From Litoditis marina (taxonomy: Eukaryota > Nematoda > Chromadorea > Rhabditida > Rhabditidae): a DNA stretch of 64,000 bases. Position 1 is the stretch's first letter, and the number at the start of each line of letters is the position of its first letter. Of the stretch, positions 1 to 13,126 are shown piece by piece. Below the pieces are notes generated by a model, which was not told the DNA's origin, did no database searches, and was given only the letters and a program-made list of their open reading frames with translations. Position numbers and translations under genes: made by a program. The stretch spans positions 248,001-312,000 of the forward strand of contig CAXIWQ010000095.1 in NCBI GenBank assembly GCA_964036275.1. Direction: 5' to 3'.

Positions 1-130
1 ATCAGGTTTTTGTAGCTGGAGCAACAGACTGGATAGCCGTATGAACTTTTTTTTGTAGCTGCAAGGCAAAGAGGTAATAACCGCGTTAATTTGTCTTTTG
101 GTGCTGTGCGCCATAGGATATAAAGTCGTA

Positions 131-160
131 TTAGGTTTTTGTAGCCATGAGCAACAGACT
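131..160 (+). repeat. Marker monomer variant TAGCCATGAGC, first of 21
   Basis: In sub-unit A the usual TAGCTGGGAGC is replaced by TAGCCATGAGC, always coupled with GCCATAGGATA or GCCACAGGATA in the preceding sub-unit C. GTAGCC of this variant lies at 141, 1,180, 3,000, 3,131, 14,163, 15,465, 17,156, 18,586, 46,511, 47,553, 47,943, 48,985, 52,361, 53,013, 54,962, 56,394, 57,171, 57,824, 58,470, 59,511 and 62,634. It is absent between 3.2 and 14.1 kb and between 18.6 and 46.5 kb, so it works as a tag for domains I, III and VI. Confidence 0.85.
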
Positions 161-3029
161 TGATAGCCGTATAAACTTTTTTCTGTAGCTGCAAGGCAAA
201 GAGTCGATAACCGCGTTATATCGTATTTTGTGGCTGTGTGCCACAGAATAGATAGTTGTATTGGGTTTTTCTAGCTGGGAGCAACATACTTGATAGCCAT
301 ATAAACTTTTTTCTGTAGCTGCACGGCAAAGAGTCAATAACCGCGTTAATTTGTCTTTTGTGGCTGTGCGCCACAGAATATAAGTCGTATTAGGTTTTTG
401 TAGCTGGGAGCAACAGACTTGATAGCCGTACAAACTTTTTTTCTGTAGCTGCAAGGCAAAGAGGTAATAACCGCGTTAATTTGTCTTTTGTGGCTGTGCG
501 CCACAGAATAGATTGTCGTATCAGGTTTTTGTAGCTGGGAGCAACAGACTTGATAGCCGTATGAACTTTTCTCTGTAGCTGCAAGCCAACAAGTCGATAA
601 CCGCGATAATTCGTATTTTGTGGCTGTGCGCCACAGAATAGATTGTCGTATTAGGTTTTTGTAGCTGGGAGCAACAGATTTGATAGCCGTATGAACTGTT
701 CTTTGTAGCTGCAAGGCAAAGAGTCGATAACCGCGTTAATTCGTATTTTGTGGCTGTGCGCCACAGAATAGATAGTCGTATTAGGTTTTTGTAGCTGGGA
801 GCAACATATTTGATAGCCGTATAACCTTTTTTCTGTAGCTGCACGGCAAAGAGTCAATAACCGCGTTAATTTGTCTTTTGTGGCTGTGCGCCACAGAATA
901 TAAAGTCGTATTAGGTTTTTGTAGCTGGGAGCAACAGACTTGATAGCCGTATGAACTTTTTTCTGTAGCTGCAAGCAAAGAGGTAATAACCGCGTTAATT
1001 TGTCTTTTGTGGCTGTGCGCCACAGAATAGATTGTCGTATCAGGTTTTTGTAGCTGGGAGCAACAGACTTGATAGCCGTATGAACTTTTTTCTGTAGCTG
1101 CAAGGCAAAGAGGTAATAACCGCGTTAATTTGTCTTTTGTGGCTGTGCGCCATAGGATATAAAGTCGTATTAGGTTTTTGTAGCCATGAGCAACAGACTT
1201 GATAGCCGTATAAACTTTTTTCTGTAGCTGCAAGGCAAAGAGTCGATAACCGCGTTATATCGTATTTTGTGGCTGTGTGCCACAGAATAGATAGTTGTAT
1301 TGGGTTTTTCTAGCTGGGAGCAACATACTTGATAGCCATATAAACTTTTTTCTGTAGCTGCACGGCAAAGAGTCAATAACCGCGTTAATTTGTCTTTTGT
1401 GGCTGTGCGCCACAGAATATAAAGTCGTATTAGGTTTTTGTAGCTGGGAGCAACATACTTAATAGCCGTATAAACTTTTTTTCTGTAGCTGCAAGGCAAA
1501 GAGGTAATAACCGCGTTAATTTGTCTTTTGTGGCTGTGCGCCACAGAATATAAAGTCGTATTAGGTTTTTGTAGCTGGGAGCAACAGATTTGATAACCGT
1601 ATGAAATGTTCTCTGTAACTGCAAGGCAAAGAGTCAATAACCGCGTTAATTTGTATTTTGTGGCTGTGCGCCACAGAATATAAAGTCGTATTATGTTTTT
1701 GTAGTTGGAAGCAACAGACTTGATAGCCGTATGATTTTTTTTTTTGTAGCTGCAAGTCAAAATGTCAATAACCGCGTTAATTCGTCTTTGTGGCTGTGCG
1801 CCTCAGAATAGATTGTCGTATTAGGTTTTTGTAGCTGGGAGCAACAGATTTGATAGCCGTATGAATGTTCTCTGTAACTGCGAGGCAAAGAGTCAATAAC
1901 CGCGTTAATTCGTCTTTTGTGCTGTGCGCCACAGAATATATAGTCGTATTAGGTTTTTGTAGCTGGGAGCAACAAACTTGATAGCCGTATGAATTTTTCT
2001 CTGTAGCTGCAAGCCAACAAGTCGATAACCGCGATAATTTGTATTTTGTGGCTGTGCGCCACAGAATAGATTGTCGTATTAGGTTTTTGTAGCTGGGAGC
2101 AACATATTTGATAGCCGTATGAACTGTTCTCTGTAGCTGCAAGGCAAAGAGTCAATAACCGCGTTAATTTGTCTTTTGTGGCTGTGCGCCACAGAATATA
2201 AAGTCGTATTGGGTTTTTCTAGCTGGGAGCAACATACTTGATAGCCGTACAAACTTTTTTTCTGTAGCTGCAAGGCAAAGAGTCAATAACCGCGTTAATT
2301 TGTCTTTTGTGGCTGTGCGCCACAGAATAGATTGTCGTATCAGGTTTTTGTAGCTGGGAGCAACAGACTTGATAGCCGTATGAACTTTTCTATGTAGCTG
2401 CAAGCCAACAAGTCGATAACCGCGATAATTCGTATTTTGTGGCTGTGCGCCACAGAATAGATTGTCGTATTAGGTTTTTGTAGCTGGGAGCAACAGATTT
2501 GATAGCCGTATGAACTGTTCTTTGTAGCTGCAAGGCAAAGAGTCGATAACCGCGTTAATTCGTATTTTGTGGCTGTGCGCCACAGAATAGATAGTCGTAT
2601 TAGGTTTTTGTAGCTGGGAGCAACATATTTGATAGCCGTATAACCTTTTTTCTGTAGCTGCACGGCAAAGAGTCAATAACCGCGTTAATTTGTCTTTTGT
2701 GGCTGTGCGCCACAGAATATAAAGTCGTATTAGGTTTTTGTAGCTGGGAGCAACAGACTTGATAGCCGTATGAACTTTTTTCTGTAGCTGCAAGGCAAAG
2801 AGGTAATAACCGCGTTAATTTGTCTTTTGTGGCTGTGCGCCACAGAATAGATTGTCGTATCAGGTTTTTGTAGCTGGGAGCAACAGACTTGATAGCCGTA
2901 TGAACTTTTTTCTGTAGCTGCAAGGCAAAGAGGTAATAACCGCGTTAATTTGTCTTTTATGGCTGTGCGCCATAGGATATAAAGTCGTATTAGGTTTTTG
3001 TAGCCATGAGCAACAGACTTGATAGCCCG

Positions 3030-4405
3030 TATGAACTTTTTTCTGTAGCTGCAAGGCAAAGAGGTAATAACCGCGTTAATTTGTCTTTTGTGGCTGTGCG
3101 CCATAGGATATAAAGTCGTATTAGGTTTTTGTAGCCATGAGCAACAGACTTGATAGCCGTATAAACTTTTTTCTGTAGCTGCAAGGCAAAGAGTCGATAA
3201 CCGCGTTATATCGTATTTTGTGGCTGTGTGCCACAGAATAGATAGTTGTATTGGGTTTTTCTAGCTGGGAGCAACATACTTGATAGCCATATAAACTTTT
3301 TTCTGTAGCTGCACGGCAACGAGTCAATAACCGCGTTAATTTGTCTTTTGTGGCTGTGCGCCACAGAATATAAAGTCGTATTAGGTTTTTGTAGCTGGGA
3401 GCAACATACTTAATAGCCGTATAAACTTTTTTTCTGTAGCTGCAAGGCAAAGAGGTAATAACCGCGTTAATTTGTCTTTTGTGGCTGTGCGCCACAGAAT
3501 ATAAAGTCGTATTAGGTTTTTGTAGCTGGGAGCAACAGATTTGATAACCGTATGAAATGTTCTCTGTAACTGCAAGGCAAAGAGTCAATAACCGCGTTAA
3601 TTTGTCTTTTGTGGCTGTGCGCCACAGAATATAAAGTCGTATTAGGTTTTTGTAGCTGGGAGCAACAAACTTGATAGCCGTACAAACTTTTTTTCTGTAG
3701 CTGCAAGGCAAAGAGGTAATAACCGCGTTAATTTGTCTTTTGTGGCTGTGCGCCACATAATAGATTGTCGTATCAGGTTTTTGTAGCTGGGAGCAACAGA
3801 CTTGATAGCCGTATGAACTTTTCTCTGTAGCTGCAAGCCAACAAGTCGATAACCGCGATAATTCGTATTTTGTGGCTGTGCGCCACAGAATAGATTGTCG
3901 TATTAGGTTTTTGTAGCTGGGAGCAACAGATTTGATAGCCGTATGAACTGTTCTTTGTAGCTGCAAGGGAAAGAGTCGATAACCGCGTTAATTCGTATTT
4001 TGTGGCTGTGCGCCACAGAATAGATAGTCGTATTAGGTTTTTGTAGCTGGGAGCAACATATTTGATAGCCGTATAACCTTTTTTCTGTAGCTGCACGGCA
4101 AAGAGTCAATAACCGCGTTAATTTGTCTTTTGTGGCTGTGCGCCACAGAATATAAAGTCGTATTAGGTTTTTGTAGCTGGGAGCAACAGACTTGATAGCC
4201 GTATGAACTTTTTTCTGTAGCTGCAAGGCAAAGAGGTAATAACCGCGTTAATTTGTCTTTTGTGGCTGTGCGCCACAGAATAGATTGTCGTATCAGGTTT
4301 TTGTAGCTGGGAGCAACAGACTTGATAGCCGTATGAACTTTTTTCTGTAGCTGCAAGGCAAAGAGGTAATAACCGCGTTAATTTGTCTTTTGTGGCTGTG
4401 CGCCA
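3030..4405. repeat. Segment with a non-adjacent copy at 14,062-15,437
   Basis: This ~1,376 bp stretch (about 10.6 monomers) reappears 11,032 bp to the right at 14,062-15,437, with all of domain II lying in between. Shared private variants include CGCCACATAATAG (3,752 and 14,784), CAAGGGAAAGAG (3,964 and 14,996) and ACTTAATAGCC (3,409 and 14,441). One visible difference is GGCAACGAG (3,317) against GGCAAAGAG (14,349). The left edge is at GATAGCCCGTATG (3,023); the right edge is where CGCCACAGAATAG (4,401) faces CGCCATAGGATA (15,433). Confidence 0.82.
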
Positions 4406-7400
4406 CAGAATAGATTGTCGTATCAGGTTTTTCTAGCTGGGAGCAACATACTTGATAGCCATATAAACTTTTTTCTGTAGCTGCACGGCAAAGAGTCAAT
4501 AACCGCGTTAATTTGTCTTTTGTGGCTGTGCGCCACAGAATAGATAGTCGTATTAGGTTTTTGTAGCTGGGAGCAACAGACTTGATAGCCGCATAAACTT
4601 TTCTCTGTAACTGCAAGCCAAAAAGTCGATAACCGCGTTAATTCGTATTTTGTGGCTGTGCGCCACAGAATATATTGTCGTATTAGGTGTTTGTATCTGG
4701 GAGCAACAGATTTGATAGCCGTATGAACTTTTCTCTTTAACTGCAAGCCAAAAAGTCGATAACCGCGTTAATTCGTATTTTGTGGCTGTGCGCCACAGAA
4801 TAGATTGTCGTATTAGGTGTTTGTATCTGGGAGCAACAGATTTGATAGCCGTATGAAATATTCTCTGTAACTGCGAGGCAAAGAGTCAATAACCGCGTTA
4901 ATTCGTCTTTTGTGGCTGTGCGCCACAGAATATATAGTCGTATTAGGTTTTTGTAGCTGGGAGCAACAGACTTGATAGCCGTATGGTTTTTTTCTTGTAG
5001 CTGCAAGTCAAAATGTCAATAACCGCGTTAATTCGTCTTGTGGCTGTGCGCCACAGAATATATTGTCGTATTAGGTTTTTGTAGCTGGGAGCAACAGATT
5101 TGATAGCCGTATGAAATGTTCTCTGTAACTGCGAGGCAAAGAGTCAATAACCGCGTTAATTCGTCTTTTGTGGCTGTGCGCCACAGAATATATAGTCGTA
5201 TTAGGTTTTTGTTGCTGGGAGCAACAGACTTGATAGCCGTATAAACTTTTTTCTGTAGCTGCAAGGCAAAGAGTCAATAACCGCGTTAATTTGTCTTTTG
5301 TGGTTGTGCGCCACAGAATATAAAGTCGTATTAGGTTTTTGTAGTTGGGAGCAACAGACTTGATAGCCGTATGATTTTTTTTCTGTAGGTGCAAGGCAAA
5401 GAGTCAATAACCGCGTTAATTTGTATTTGGTGGATGTGCGCCACAAAATAGATTGTCGTATTAGGTTTTTGTAGCTGGAGCAACAGACTTGATAGCCGTA
5501 TGAACTTTTTTCTGTAGCTGCAAGGCAAAGAGTCAATAACCGCGTTAAGTCGTCTTTTGTGGCTGTGCGCCACAGAATATACAGTCGTCTTAGGTTTTTG
5601 TATCTGGGAGCAACAGATTTGATAGCCGTATGAACTTTTTTCTGTAGCTGCAAGGCAAAGAGTCAATAACCGCGTTAAGTCGTCTTTTGTGGCTGTGCGC
5701 CACAGAATATATAGTCGTGTTAGGTCTTTGTAGCTGGGAGCAACATACTTGATAGCCGTATAAACTTTTTTTTGTAGCTTTACGGCAAAGAGTCAATAAC
5801 CGCGTTAATTTGTCTTTTGTGGCTGTGCGCCACAGAATATGAAGTCGTATTAGGTTTTTGTAGCTGGGAGCAACAGACTTGATAGCCGCATAAACTTTTC
5901 TCTGTAACTGCAAGCCAAAAAGTCGATAACCGCGTTAATTCGTATTTTGTGGCTGTGCGCCACAGAATAGATTGTCGTATTAGGTGTTTGTATCTGGGAG
6001 CAACAGATTTGATAGCCGTATGAACTTTTCTCTTTAACTGCAAGCCAAAAAGTCGATAACCGCGTTAATTCGTATTTTGTGGCTGTGCGCCACAGAATAG
6101 ATTGTCGTATTAGGTGTTTGTATCTGGGAGCAACAGATTTGATAGCCGTATGAAATATTCTCTGTAACTGCGAGGCAAAGAGTCAATAACCGCGTTAATT
6201 CGTCTTTTGTGGCTGTGCGCCACAGAATATATAGTCGTATTAGGTTTTTGTAGCTGGGAGCAACAGACTTGATAGCCGTATGATTTTTTTTTTGTAGCTG
6301 CAAGTCAAAATGTCAATAACCGCGTTAATTCGTCTTTGTGGCTGTGCGCCACAGAATATATTGTCGTATTAGGTTTTTGTAGCTGGGAGCAACAGATTTG
6401 ATAGCCGTATGAAATGTTCTCTGTAACTGCGAGGCAAAGAGTCAATAACCGCGTTAATTCGTCTTTTGTGGCTGTGCGCCACAGAATATATAGTCGTATT
6501 AGGTTTTTGTTGCTGGGAGCAACAGACTTGATAGCCGTATGAACCTTTCTCTGTAGCTGCAAGCCAACAAGTCGATAACCGCGTCAATTCGTATTTTGTG
6601 GCTGTGCGCCACAGAATAGATAGTCGTATTAGGTTTTTGTAGCTGGGAGCAACAGACTTGATAGCCGCATAAACTTTTCTCTGTAACTGCAAGCCAAAAA
6701 GTCGATAACCGCGTTAATTCGTATTTTGTGGCTGTGCGCCACAGAATAGATTGTCGTATTAGGTGTTTGTATCTGGGAGCAACAGATTTGATAGCCGTAT
6801 GAACTTTTCTCTTTAACTGCAAGCCAAAAAGTCGATAACCGCGTTAATTCGTATTTTGTGGCTGTGCGCCACAGAATAGATTGTCGTATTAGGTGTTTGT
6901 ATCTGGGAGCAACAGATTTGATAGCCGTATGAAATATTCTCTGTAACTGCGAGGCAAAGAGTCAATAACCGCGTTAATTCGTCTTTTGTGGCTGTGCGCC
7001 ACAGAATATATAGTCGTATTAGGTTTTTGTAGCTGGGAGCAACAGACTTGATAGCCGTATGAACTTTTCTCTGTAGCTGCAAGCCAACAAGTCGATAACC
7101 GCGATAATTTGTTTTTGTGGCTGTGCGCCACAGAATAGATTGTCGTATTAGGTTTTTGTAGCTGGGAGCAACAGATTTGATAGCCGTATGAAATATTCTC
7201 TGTAGCTGCAAGGCAAAGAGTCGATAACCGCGTTAATTCGTCTTTTGTGGCTGTGCGCCACAGAATATATAGTCGTATCAGGTTTTTGTAGCTGGGAGCA
7301 ACAGACTTGATAGCCGTATGAACTTTTTTCTGTAGCTGCAAGGCAAAGAGGTAATAACCGCGTTAATTTGTCTTTTGTGGCTGTGCGCCACAGAATAGAT

Positions 7401-10213
7401 TGTCGTATCAGGTTTTTCTAGCTGGGAGCAACATACTTGATAGCCATATAAACTTTTTTCTGTAGCTGCACGGCAAAGAGTCAATAACCGCGTTAATTTG
7501 TCTTTTGTGGCTGTGCGCCACAGAATAGATAGTCGTATTAGGTTTTTGTAGCTGGGAGCAACAGACTTGATAGCCGCATAAACTTTTCTCTGTAACTGCA
7601 AGCCAAAAAGTCGATAACCGCGTTAATTCGTATTTTGTGGCTGTGCGCCACAGAATATATTGTCGTATTAGGTGTTTGTATCTGGGAGCAACAGATTTGA
7701 TAGCCGTATGAACTTTTCTCTTTAACTGCAAGCCAAAAAGTCGATAACCGCGTTAATTCGTATTTTGTGGCTGTGCGCCACAGAATAGATTGTCGTATTA
7801 GGTGTTTGTATCTGGGAGCAACAGATTTGATAGCCGTATGAAATATTCTCTGTAACTGCGAGGCAAAGAGTCAATAACCGCGTTAATTCGTCTTTTGTGG
7901 CTGTGCGCCACAGAATATATAGTCGTATTAGGTTTTTGTAGCTGGGAGCAACAGACTTGATAGCCGTATGGTTTTTTTCTTGTAGCTGCAAGTCAAAATG
8001 TCAATAACCGCGTTAATTCGTCTTTGTGGCTGTGCGCCACAGAATATATTGTCGTATTAGGTTTTTGTAGCTGGGAGCAACAGATTTGATAGCCGTATGA
8101 AATGTTCTCTGTAACTGCGAGGCAAAGAGTCAATAACCGCGTTAATTCGTCTTTTGTGGCTGTGCGCCACAGAATATATAGTCGTATTAGGTTTTTGTTG
8201 CTGGGAGCAACAGACTTGATAGCCGTATAAACTTTTTTCTGTAGCTGCAAGGCAAAGAGTCAATAACCGCGTTAATTTGTCTTTTGTGGTTGTGCGCCAC
8301 AGAATATAAAGTCGTATTAGGTTTTTGTAGTTGGGAGCAACAGACTTGATAGCCGTATGATTTTTTTTCTGTAGGTGCAAGGCAAAGAGTCAATAACCGC
8401 GTTAATTTGTATTTGGTGGATGTGCGCCACAAAATAGATTGTCGTATTAGGTTTTTGTAGCTGGGAGCAACAGACTTGATAGCCGTATGAACTTTTTTCT
8501 GTAGCTGCAAGGCAAAGAGTCAATAACCGCGTTAAGTCGTCTTTTGTGGCTGTGCGCCACAGAATATACAGTCGTCTTAGGTTTTTGTATCTGGGAGCAA
8601 CAGATTTGATAGCCGTATGAACTTTTTTCTGTAGCTGCAAGGCAAAGAGTCAATAACCGCGTTAAGTCGTCTTTTGTGGCTGTGCGCCACAGAATATATA
8701 GTCGTGTTAGGTCTTTGTAGCTGGGAGCAACATACTTGATAGCCGTATAAACTTTTTTTTGTAGCTTTACGGCAAAGAGTCAATAACCGCGTTAATTTGT
8801 CTTTTGTGGCTGTGCGCCACAGAATATGAAGTCGTATTAGGTTTTTGTAGCTGGGAGCAACAGACTTGATAGCCGCATAAACTTTTCTCTGTAACTGCAA
8901 GCCAAAAAGTCGATAACCGCGTTAATTCGTATTTTGTGGCTGTGCGCCACAGAATAGATTGTCGTATTAGGTGTTTGTATCTGGGAGCAACAGATTTGAT
9001 AGCCGTATGAACTTTTCTCTTTAACTGCAAGCCAAAAAGTCGATAACCGCGTTAATTCGTATTTTGTGGCTGTGCGCCACAGAATAGATTGTCGTATTAG
9101 GTGTTTGTATCTGGGAGCAACAGATTTGATAGCCGTATGAAATATTCTCTGTAACTGCGAGGCAAAGAGTCAATAACCGCGTTAATTCGTCTTTTGTGGC
9201 TGTGCGCCACAGAATATATAGTCGTATTAGGTTTTTGTAGCTGGGAGCAACAGACTTGATAGCCGTATGATTTTTTTTTTGTAGCTGCAAGTCAAAATGT
9301 CAATAACCGCGTTAATTCGTCTTTGTGGCTGTGCGCCACAGAATATATTGTCGTATTAGGTTTTTGTAGCTGGGAGCAACAGATTTGATAGCCGTATGAA
9401 ATGTTCTCTGTAACTGCGAGGCAAAGAGTCAATAACCGCGTTAATTCGTCTTTTGTGGCTGTGCGCCACAGAATATATAGTCGTATTAGGTTTTGTTGCT
9501 GGGAGCAACAGACTTGATAGCCGTATGAACCTTTCTCTGTAGCTGCAAGCCAACAAGTCGATAACCGCGTCAATTCGTATTTGTGGCTGTGCGCCACAGA
9601 ATAGATAGTCGTATTAGGTTTTTGTAGCTGGGAGCAACAGACTTGATAGCCGCATAAACTTTTCTCTGTAACTGCAAGCCAAAAAGTCGATAACCGCGTT
9701 AATTCGTATTTTGTGGCTGTGCGCCACAGAATAGATTGTCGTATTAGGTGTTTGTATCTGGGAGCAACAGATTTGATAGCCGTATGAACTTTTCTCTTTA
9801 ACTGCAAGCCAAAAAGTCGATAACCGCGTTAATTCGTATTTTGTGGCTGTGCGCCACAGAATAGATTGTCGTATTAGGTGTTTGTATCTGGGAGCAACAG
9901 ATTTGATAGCCGTATGAAATATTCTCTGTAACTGCGAGGCAAAGAGTCAATAACCGCGTTAATTCGTCTTTTGTGGCTGTGCGCCACAGAATATATAGTC
10001 GTATTAGGTTTTTGTAGCTGGGAGCAACAGACTTGATAGCCGTATGAACTTTTCTCTGTAGCTGCAAGCCAACAAGTCGATAACCGCGATAATTTGTTTT
10101 TGTGGCTGTGCGCCACAGAATAGATTGTCGTATTAGGTTTTTGTAGCTGGGAGCAACAGATTTGATAGCCGTATGAAATATTCTCTGTAGCTGCAAGGCA
10201 AAGAGTCGATAAC
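4287..10213. repeat. ~2,985 bp (23-monomer) tandem duplication
   Basis: Copy 1 is about 4,287-7,271 and copy 2 about 7,272-10,213. The monomer order and private variants agree throughout, for example GTATGGTTTTTTTC at 4,982 and 7,967, GTCGTCTTAGG near 5,585 and 8,572, and TTTACGGCAAAG near 5,780 and 8,767. The offset drifts from 2,985 to 2,987 and back because of one-base indels, such as CTGGAGCAAC at 5,479 against CTGGGAGCAAC near 8,461, and a lost T near 9,491 and again near 9,580. Beyond 7,229/10,214 the copies part (GCGTTAATTCG against GCGTCAATTCG). Confidence 0.85.
5211..5225 (+). other. Perfect short inverted repeat GTTGCTGGGAGCAAC, first of eight
   Basis: GTTGCT and AGCAAC are exact reverse complements around a GGG loop. 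The common monomer form, GTAGCTGGGAGCAAC, has one mismatch in the stem, so this variant perfects a hairpin that is imperfect elsewhere. It starts at 5,211, 6,509, 8,197, 9,495, 10,921, 11,570, 12,477 and 13,385, all inside domain II, and spread with the local duplications there. A role is not implied: it may simply be one substitution carried along by block copying. Confidence 0.7.
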
Positions 10214-13126
10214 CGCGTCAATTCGTATTTTGTGGCTGTGCGCCACAGAATAGATAGTCGTATTAGGTTTTTGTAGCTGGGAGCAACAGACTTGATAGCC
10301 GCATAAACTTTTCTCTGTAACTGCAAGCCAAAAAGTCGATAACCGCGTTAATTCGTATTTTGTGGCTGTGCGCCACAGAATAGATTGTCGTATTAGGTGT
10401 TTGTATCTGGGAGCAACAGATTTGATAGCCGTATGAACTTTTCTCTTTAACTTCAAGCCAAAAAGTCGATAACCGCGTTAATTCGTATTTTGTGGCTGTG
10501 CGCCACAGAATAGATTGTCGTATTAGGTGTTTGTATCTGGGAGCAACAGATTTGATAGCCGTATGAAATATTCTCTGTAACTGCGAGGCAAAGAGTCAAT
10601 AACCGCGTTAATTCGTCTTTTGTGGCTGTGCGCCACAGAATATATAGTCGTATTAGGTTTTTGTAGCTGGGAGCAACAGACTTGATAGCCGTATGATTTT
10701 TTTTTGTAGCTGCAAGTCAAAATGTCAATAACCGCGTTAATTCGTCTTTGTGGCTGTGCGCCACAGAATATATTGTCGTATTAGGTTTTTGTAGCTGGGA
10801 GCAACAGATTTGATAGCCGTATGAAATGTTCTCTGTAACTGCGAGGCAAAGAGTCAATAACCGCGTTAATTCGTCTTTTGTGGCTGTGCGCCACAGAATA
10901 TATAGTCGTATTAGGTTTTTGTTGCTGGGAGCAACAGACTTGATAGCCGTATGAACTTTTCTCTGTAGCTGCAAGCCAACAAGTCGATAACCGCGATAAT
11001 TTGTTTTTGTGGCTGTGCGCCACAGAATAGATTGTCGTATTAGGTTTTTGTAGCTGGGAGCAACAGATTTGATAGCCGTATGAAATATTCTCTGTAGCTG
11101 CAAGGCAAAGAGTCGATAACCGCGTCAATTCGTATTTTGTGGCTGTGCGCCACAGAATAGATAGTCGTATTAGGTTTTTGTAGCTGGGAGCAACAGACTT
11201 GATAGCCGCATAAACTTTTCTCTGTAACTGCAAGCCAAAAAGTCGATAACCGCGTTAATTCGTATTTTGTGGCTGTGCGCCACAGAATAGATTGTCGTAT
11301 TAGGTGTTTGTATCTGGGAGCAACATATTTGATAGCCGTATGAACTTTTCTCTTTAACTGCAAGCCAAAAAGTCGATAACCGCGTTAATTCGTATTTTGT
11401 GGCTGTGCGCCACAGAATAGATTGTCGTATTAGGTGTTTGTATCTGGGAGCAACAGATTTGATAGCCGTATGAAATATTCTCTGTAACTGCGAGGCAAAG
11501 AGTCAATAACCGCGTTAATTCGTCTTTTGTGGCTGTGCGCCACAGAATATATAGTCGTATTAGGTTTTTGTTGCTGGGAGCAACAGACTTGAGAGCCGTA
11601 TGAACTTTTCTCTGTAGCTGCAAGCCAACAAGTCGATAACCGCGATAATTTGTTTTTGTGGCTGTGCGCCACAGAATAGATTGTCGTATTAGGTTTTTGT
11701 AGCTGGGAGCAACAGATTTGATAGCCGTATGAAATATTCTCTGTAGCTGCAAGGCAAAGAGTCGATAACCGCGTCAATTCGTATTTTGTGGCTGTGCGCC
11801 ACAGAATAGATAGTCGTATTAGGTTTTTGTAGCTGGGAGCAACAGACTTGATAGCCGCATAAACTTTTCTCTGTAACTGCAAGCCAAAAAGTCGATAACC
11901 GCGTTAATTCGTATTTTGTGGCTGTGCGCCACAGAATAGATTGTCGTATTAGGTGTTTGTATCTGGGAGCAACAGATTTGATAGCCGTATGAACTTTTCT
12001 CTTTAACTGCAAGCCAAAAAGTCGATAACCGCGTTAATTCGTATTTTGTGGCTGTGCGCCACAGAATAGATTGTCGTATTAGGTGTTTGTATCTGGGAGC
12101 AACAGATTTGATAGCCGTATGAAATATTCTCTGTAACTGCGAGGCAAAAAGTCAATAACCGCGTTAATTCGTCTTTTGTGGCTGTGCGCCACAGAATATA
12201 TAGTCGTATTAGGTTTTTGTAGCTGGGAGCAACAGACTTGATAGCCGTATGATTTTTTTTTGTAGCTGCAAGTCAAAATGTCAATAACCGCGTTAATTCG
12301 TCTTTGTGGCTGTGCGCCACAGAATATATTGTCGTATTAGGTTTTTGTAGCTGGGAGCAACAGATTTGATAGCCGTATGAAATGTTCTCTGTAACTGCGA
12401 GGCAAAGAGTCAATAACCGCGTTAATTCGTCTTTTGTGGCTGTGCGCCACAGAATATATAGTCGTATTAGGTTTTTGTTGCTGGGAGCAACAGACTTGAT
12501 AGCCGTATGAACTTTTCTCTGTAGCTGCAAGCCAACAAGTCGATAACCGCGATAATTTGTTTTTGTGGCTGTGCGCCACAGAATAGATTGTCGTATTAGG
12601 TTTTTGTAGCTGGGAGCAACAGATTTGATAGCCGTATGAAATATTCTCTGTAGCTGCAAGGCAAAGAGTCGATAACCGCGTCAATTCGTATTTTGTGGCT
12701 GTGCGCCACAGAATAGATAGTCGTATTAGGTTTTTGTAGCTGGGAGCAACAGACTTGATAGCCGCATAAACTTTTCTCTGTAACTGCAAGCCAAAAAGTC
12801 GATAACCGCGTTAATTCGTATTTTGTGGCTGTGCGCCACAGAATAGATTGTCGTATTAGGTGTTTGTATCTGGGAGCAACAGATTTGATAGCCGTATGAA
12901 CTTTTCTCTTTAACTGCAAGCCAAAAAGTCGATAACCGCGTTAATTCGTATTTTGTGGCTGTGCGCCACAGAATAGATTGTCGTATTAGGTGTTTGTATC
13001 TGGGAGCAACAGATTTGATAGCCGTATGAAATATTCTCTGTAACTGCGAGGCAAAAAGTCAATAACCGCGTTAATTCGTCTTTTGTGGCTGTGCGCCACA
13101 GAATATATAGTCGTATTAGGTTTTTG
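9560..13126. repeat. 1,556 bp (12-monomer) repeat, about 2.3 units
   Basis: Sequence at 9,560-11,570 reappears 1,556 bp later (11,116-13,126). The period is itself composed of a 907 bp (7-mer) and a 649 bp (5-mer) step, seen in equivalent monomers at 10,133, 11,040, 11,689 and 12,596. The match starts where CCAACAAGTCG (9,550) gives way and ends at 11,571/13,127, where TTTGTTGCTGGG faces TTTGTAGCTGTG. The left part overlaps the end of the 2,985 bp duplication, so the two exchanges are nested. Confidence 0.8.

Larger units (their letters stand above)
1..4406. repeat. Domain I: variant block with CCATGAG marker monomers
   Basis: About 34 monomers. The block is defined by the linked variant CCATAGGATATAAAG...TAGCCATGAGC (GTAGCC at 141, 1,180, 3,000 and 3,131), followed by monomers carrying GTTATATCGTATTTTG and TTGGGTTTTTCTAGCTGGG. 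Internal copies are offset by 1,039 bp (141 to 1,180, eight monomers), 1,820 bp (1,180 to 3,000, fourteen) and about 1,433 bp (for example 2,340 to 3,773, eleven). The first ~2 kb contains several one-base indels that are rare elsewhere (see findings). No gene. Confidence 0.8.

Noticed and set aside
3121..3966. 281-codon minus-strand frame, repeated at 14,153-14,998, with others at 52,091-52,936 and 54,952-55,797
   Set aside because: These are satellite translations lengthened by one-base monomer length changes. The copies at 3,121 and 14,153 are explained by block duplication, not by selection on a protein.
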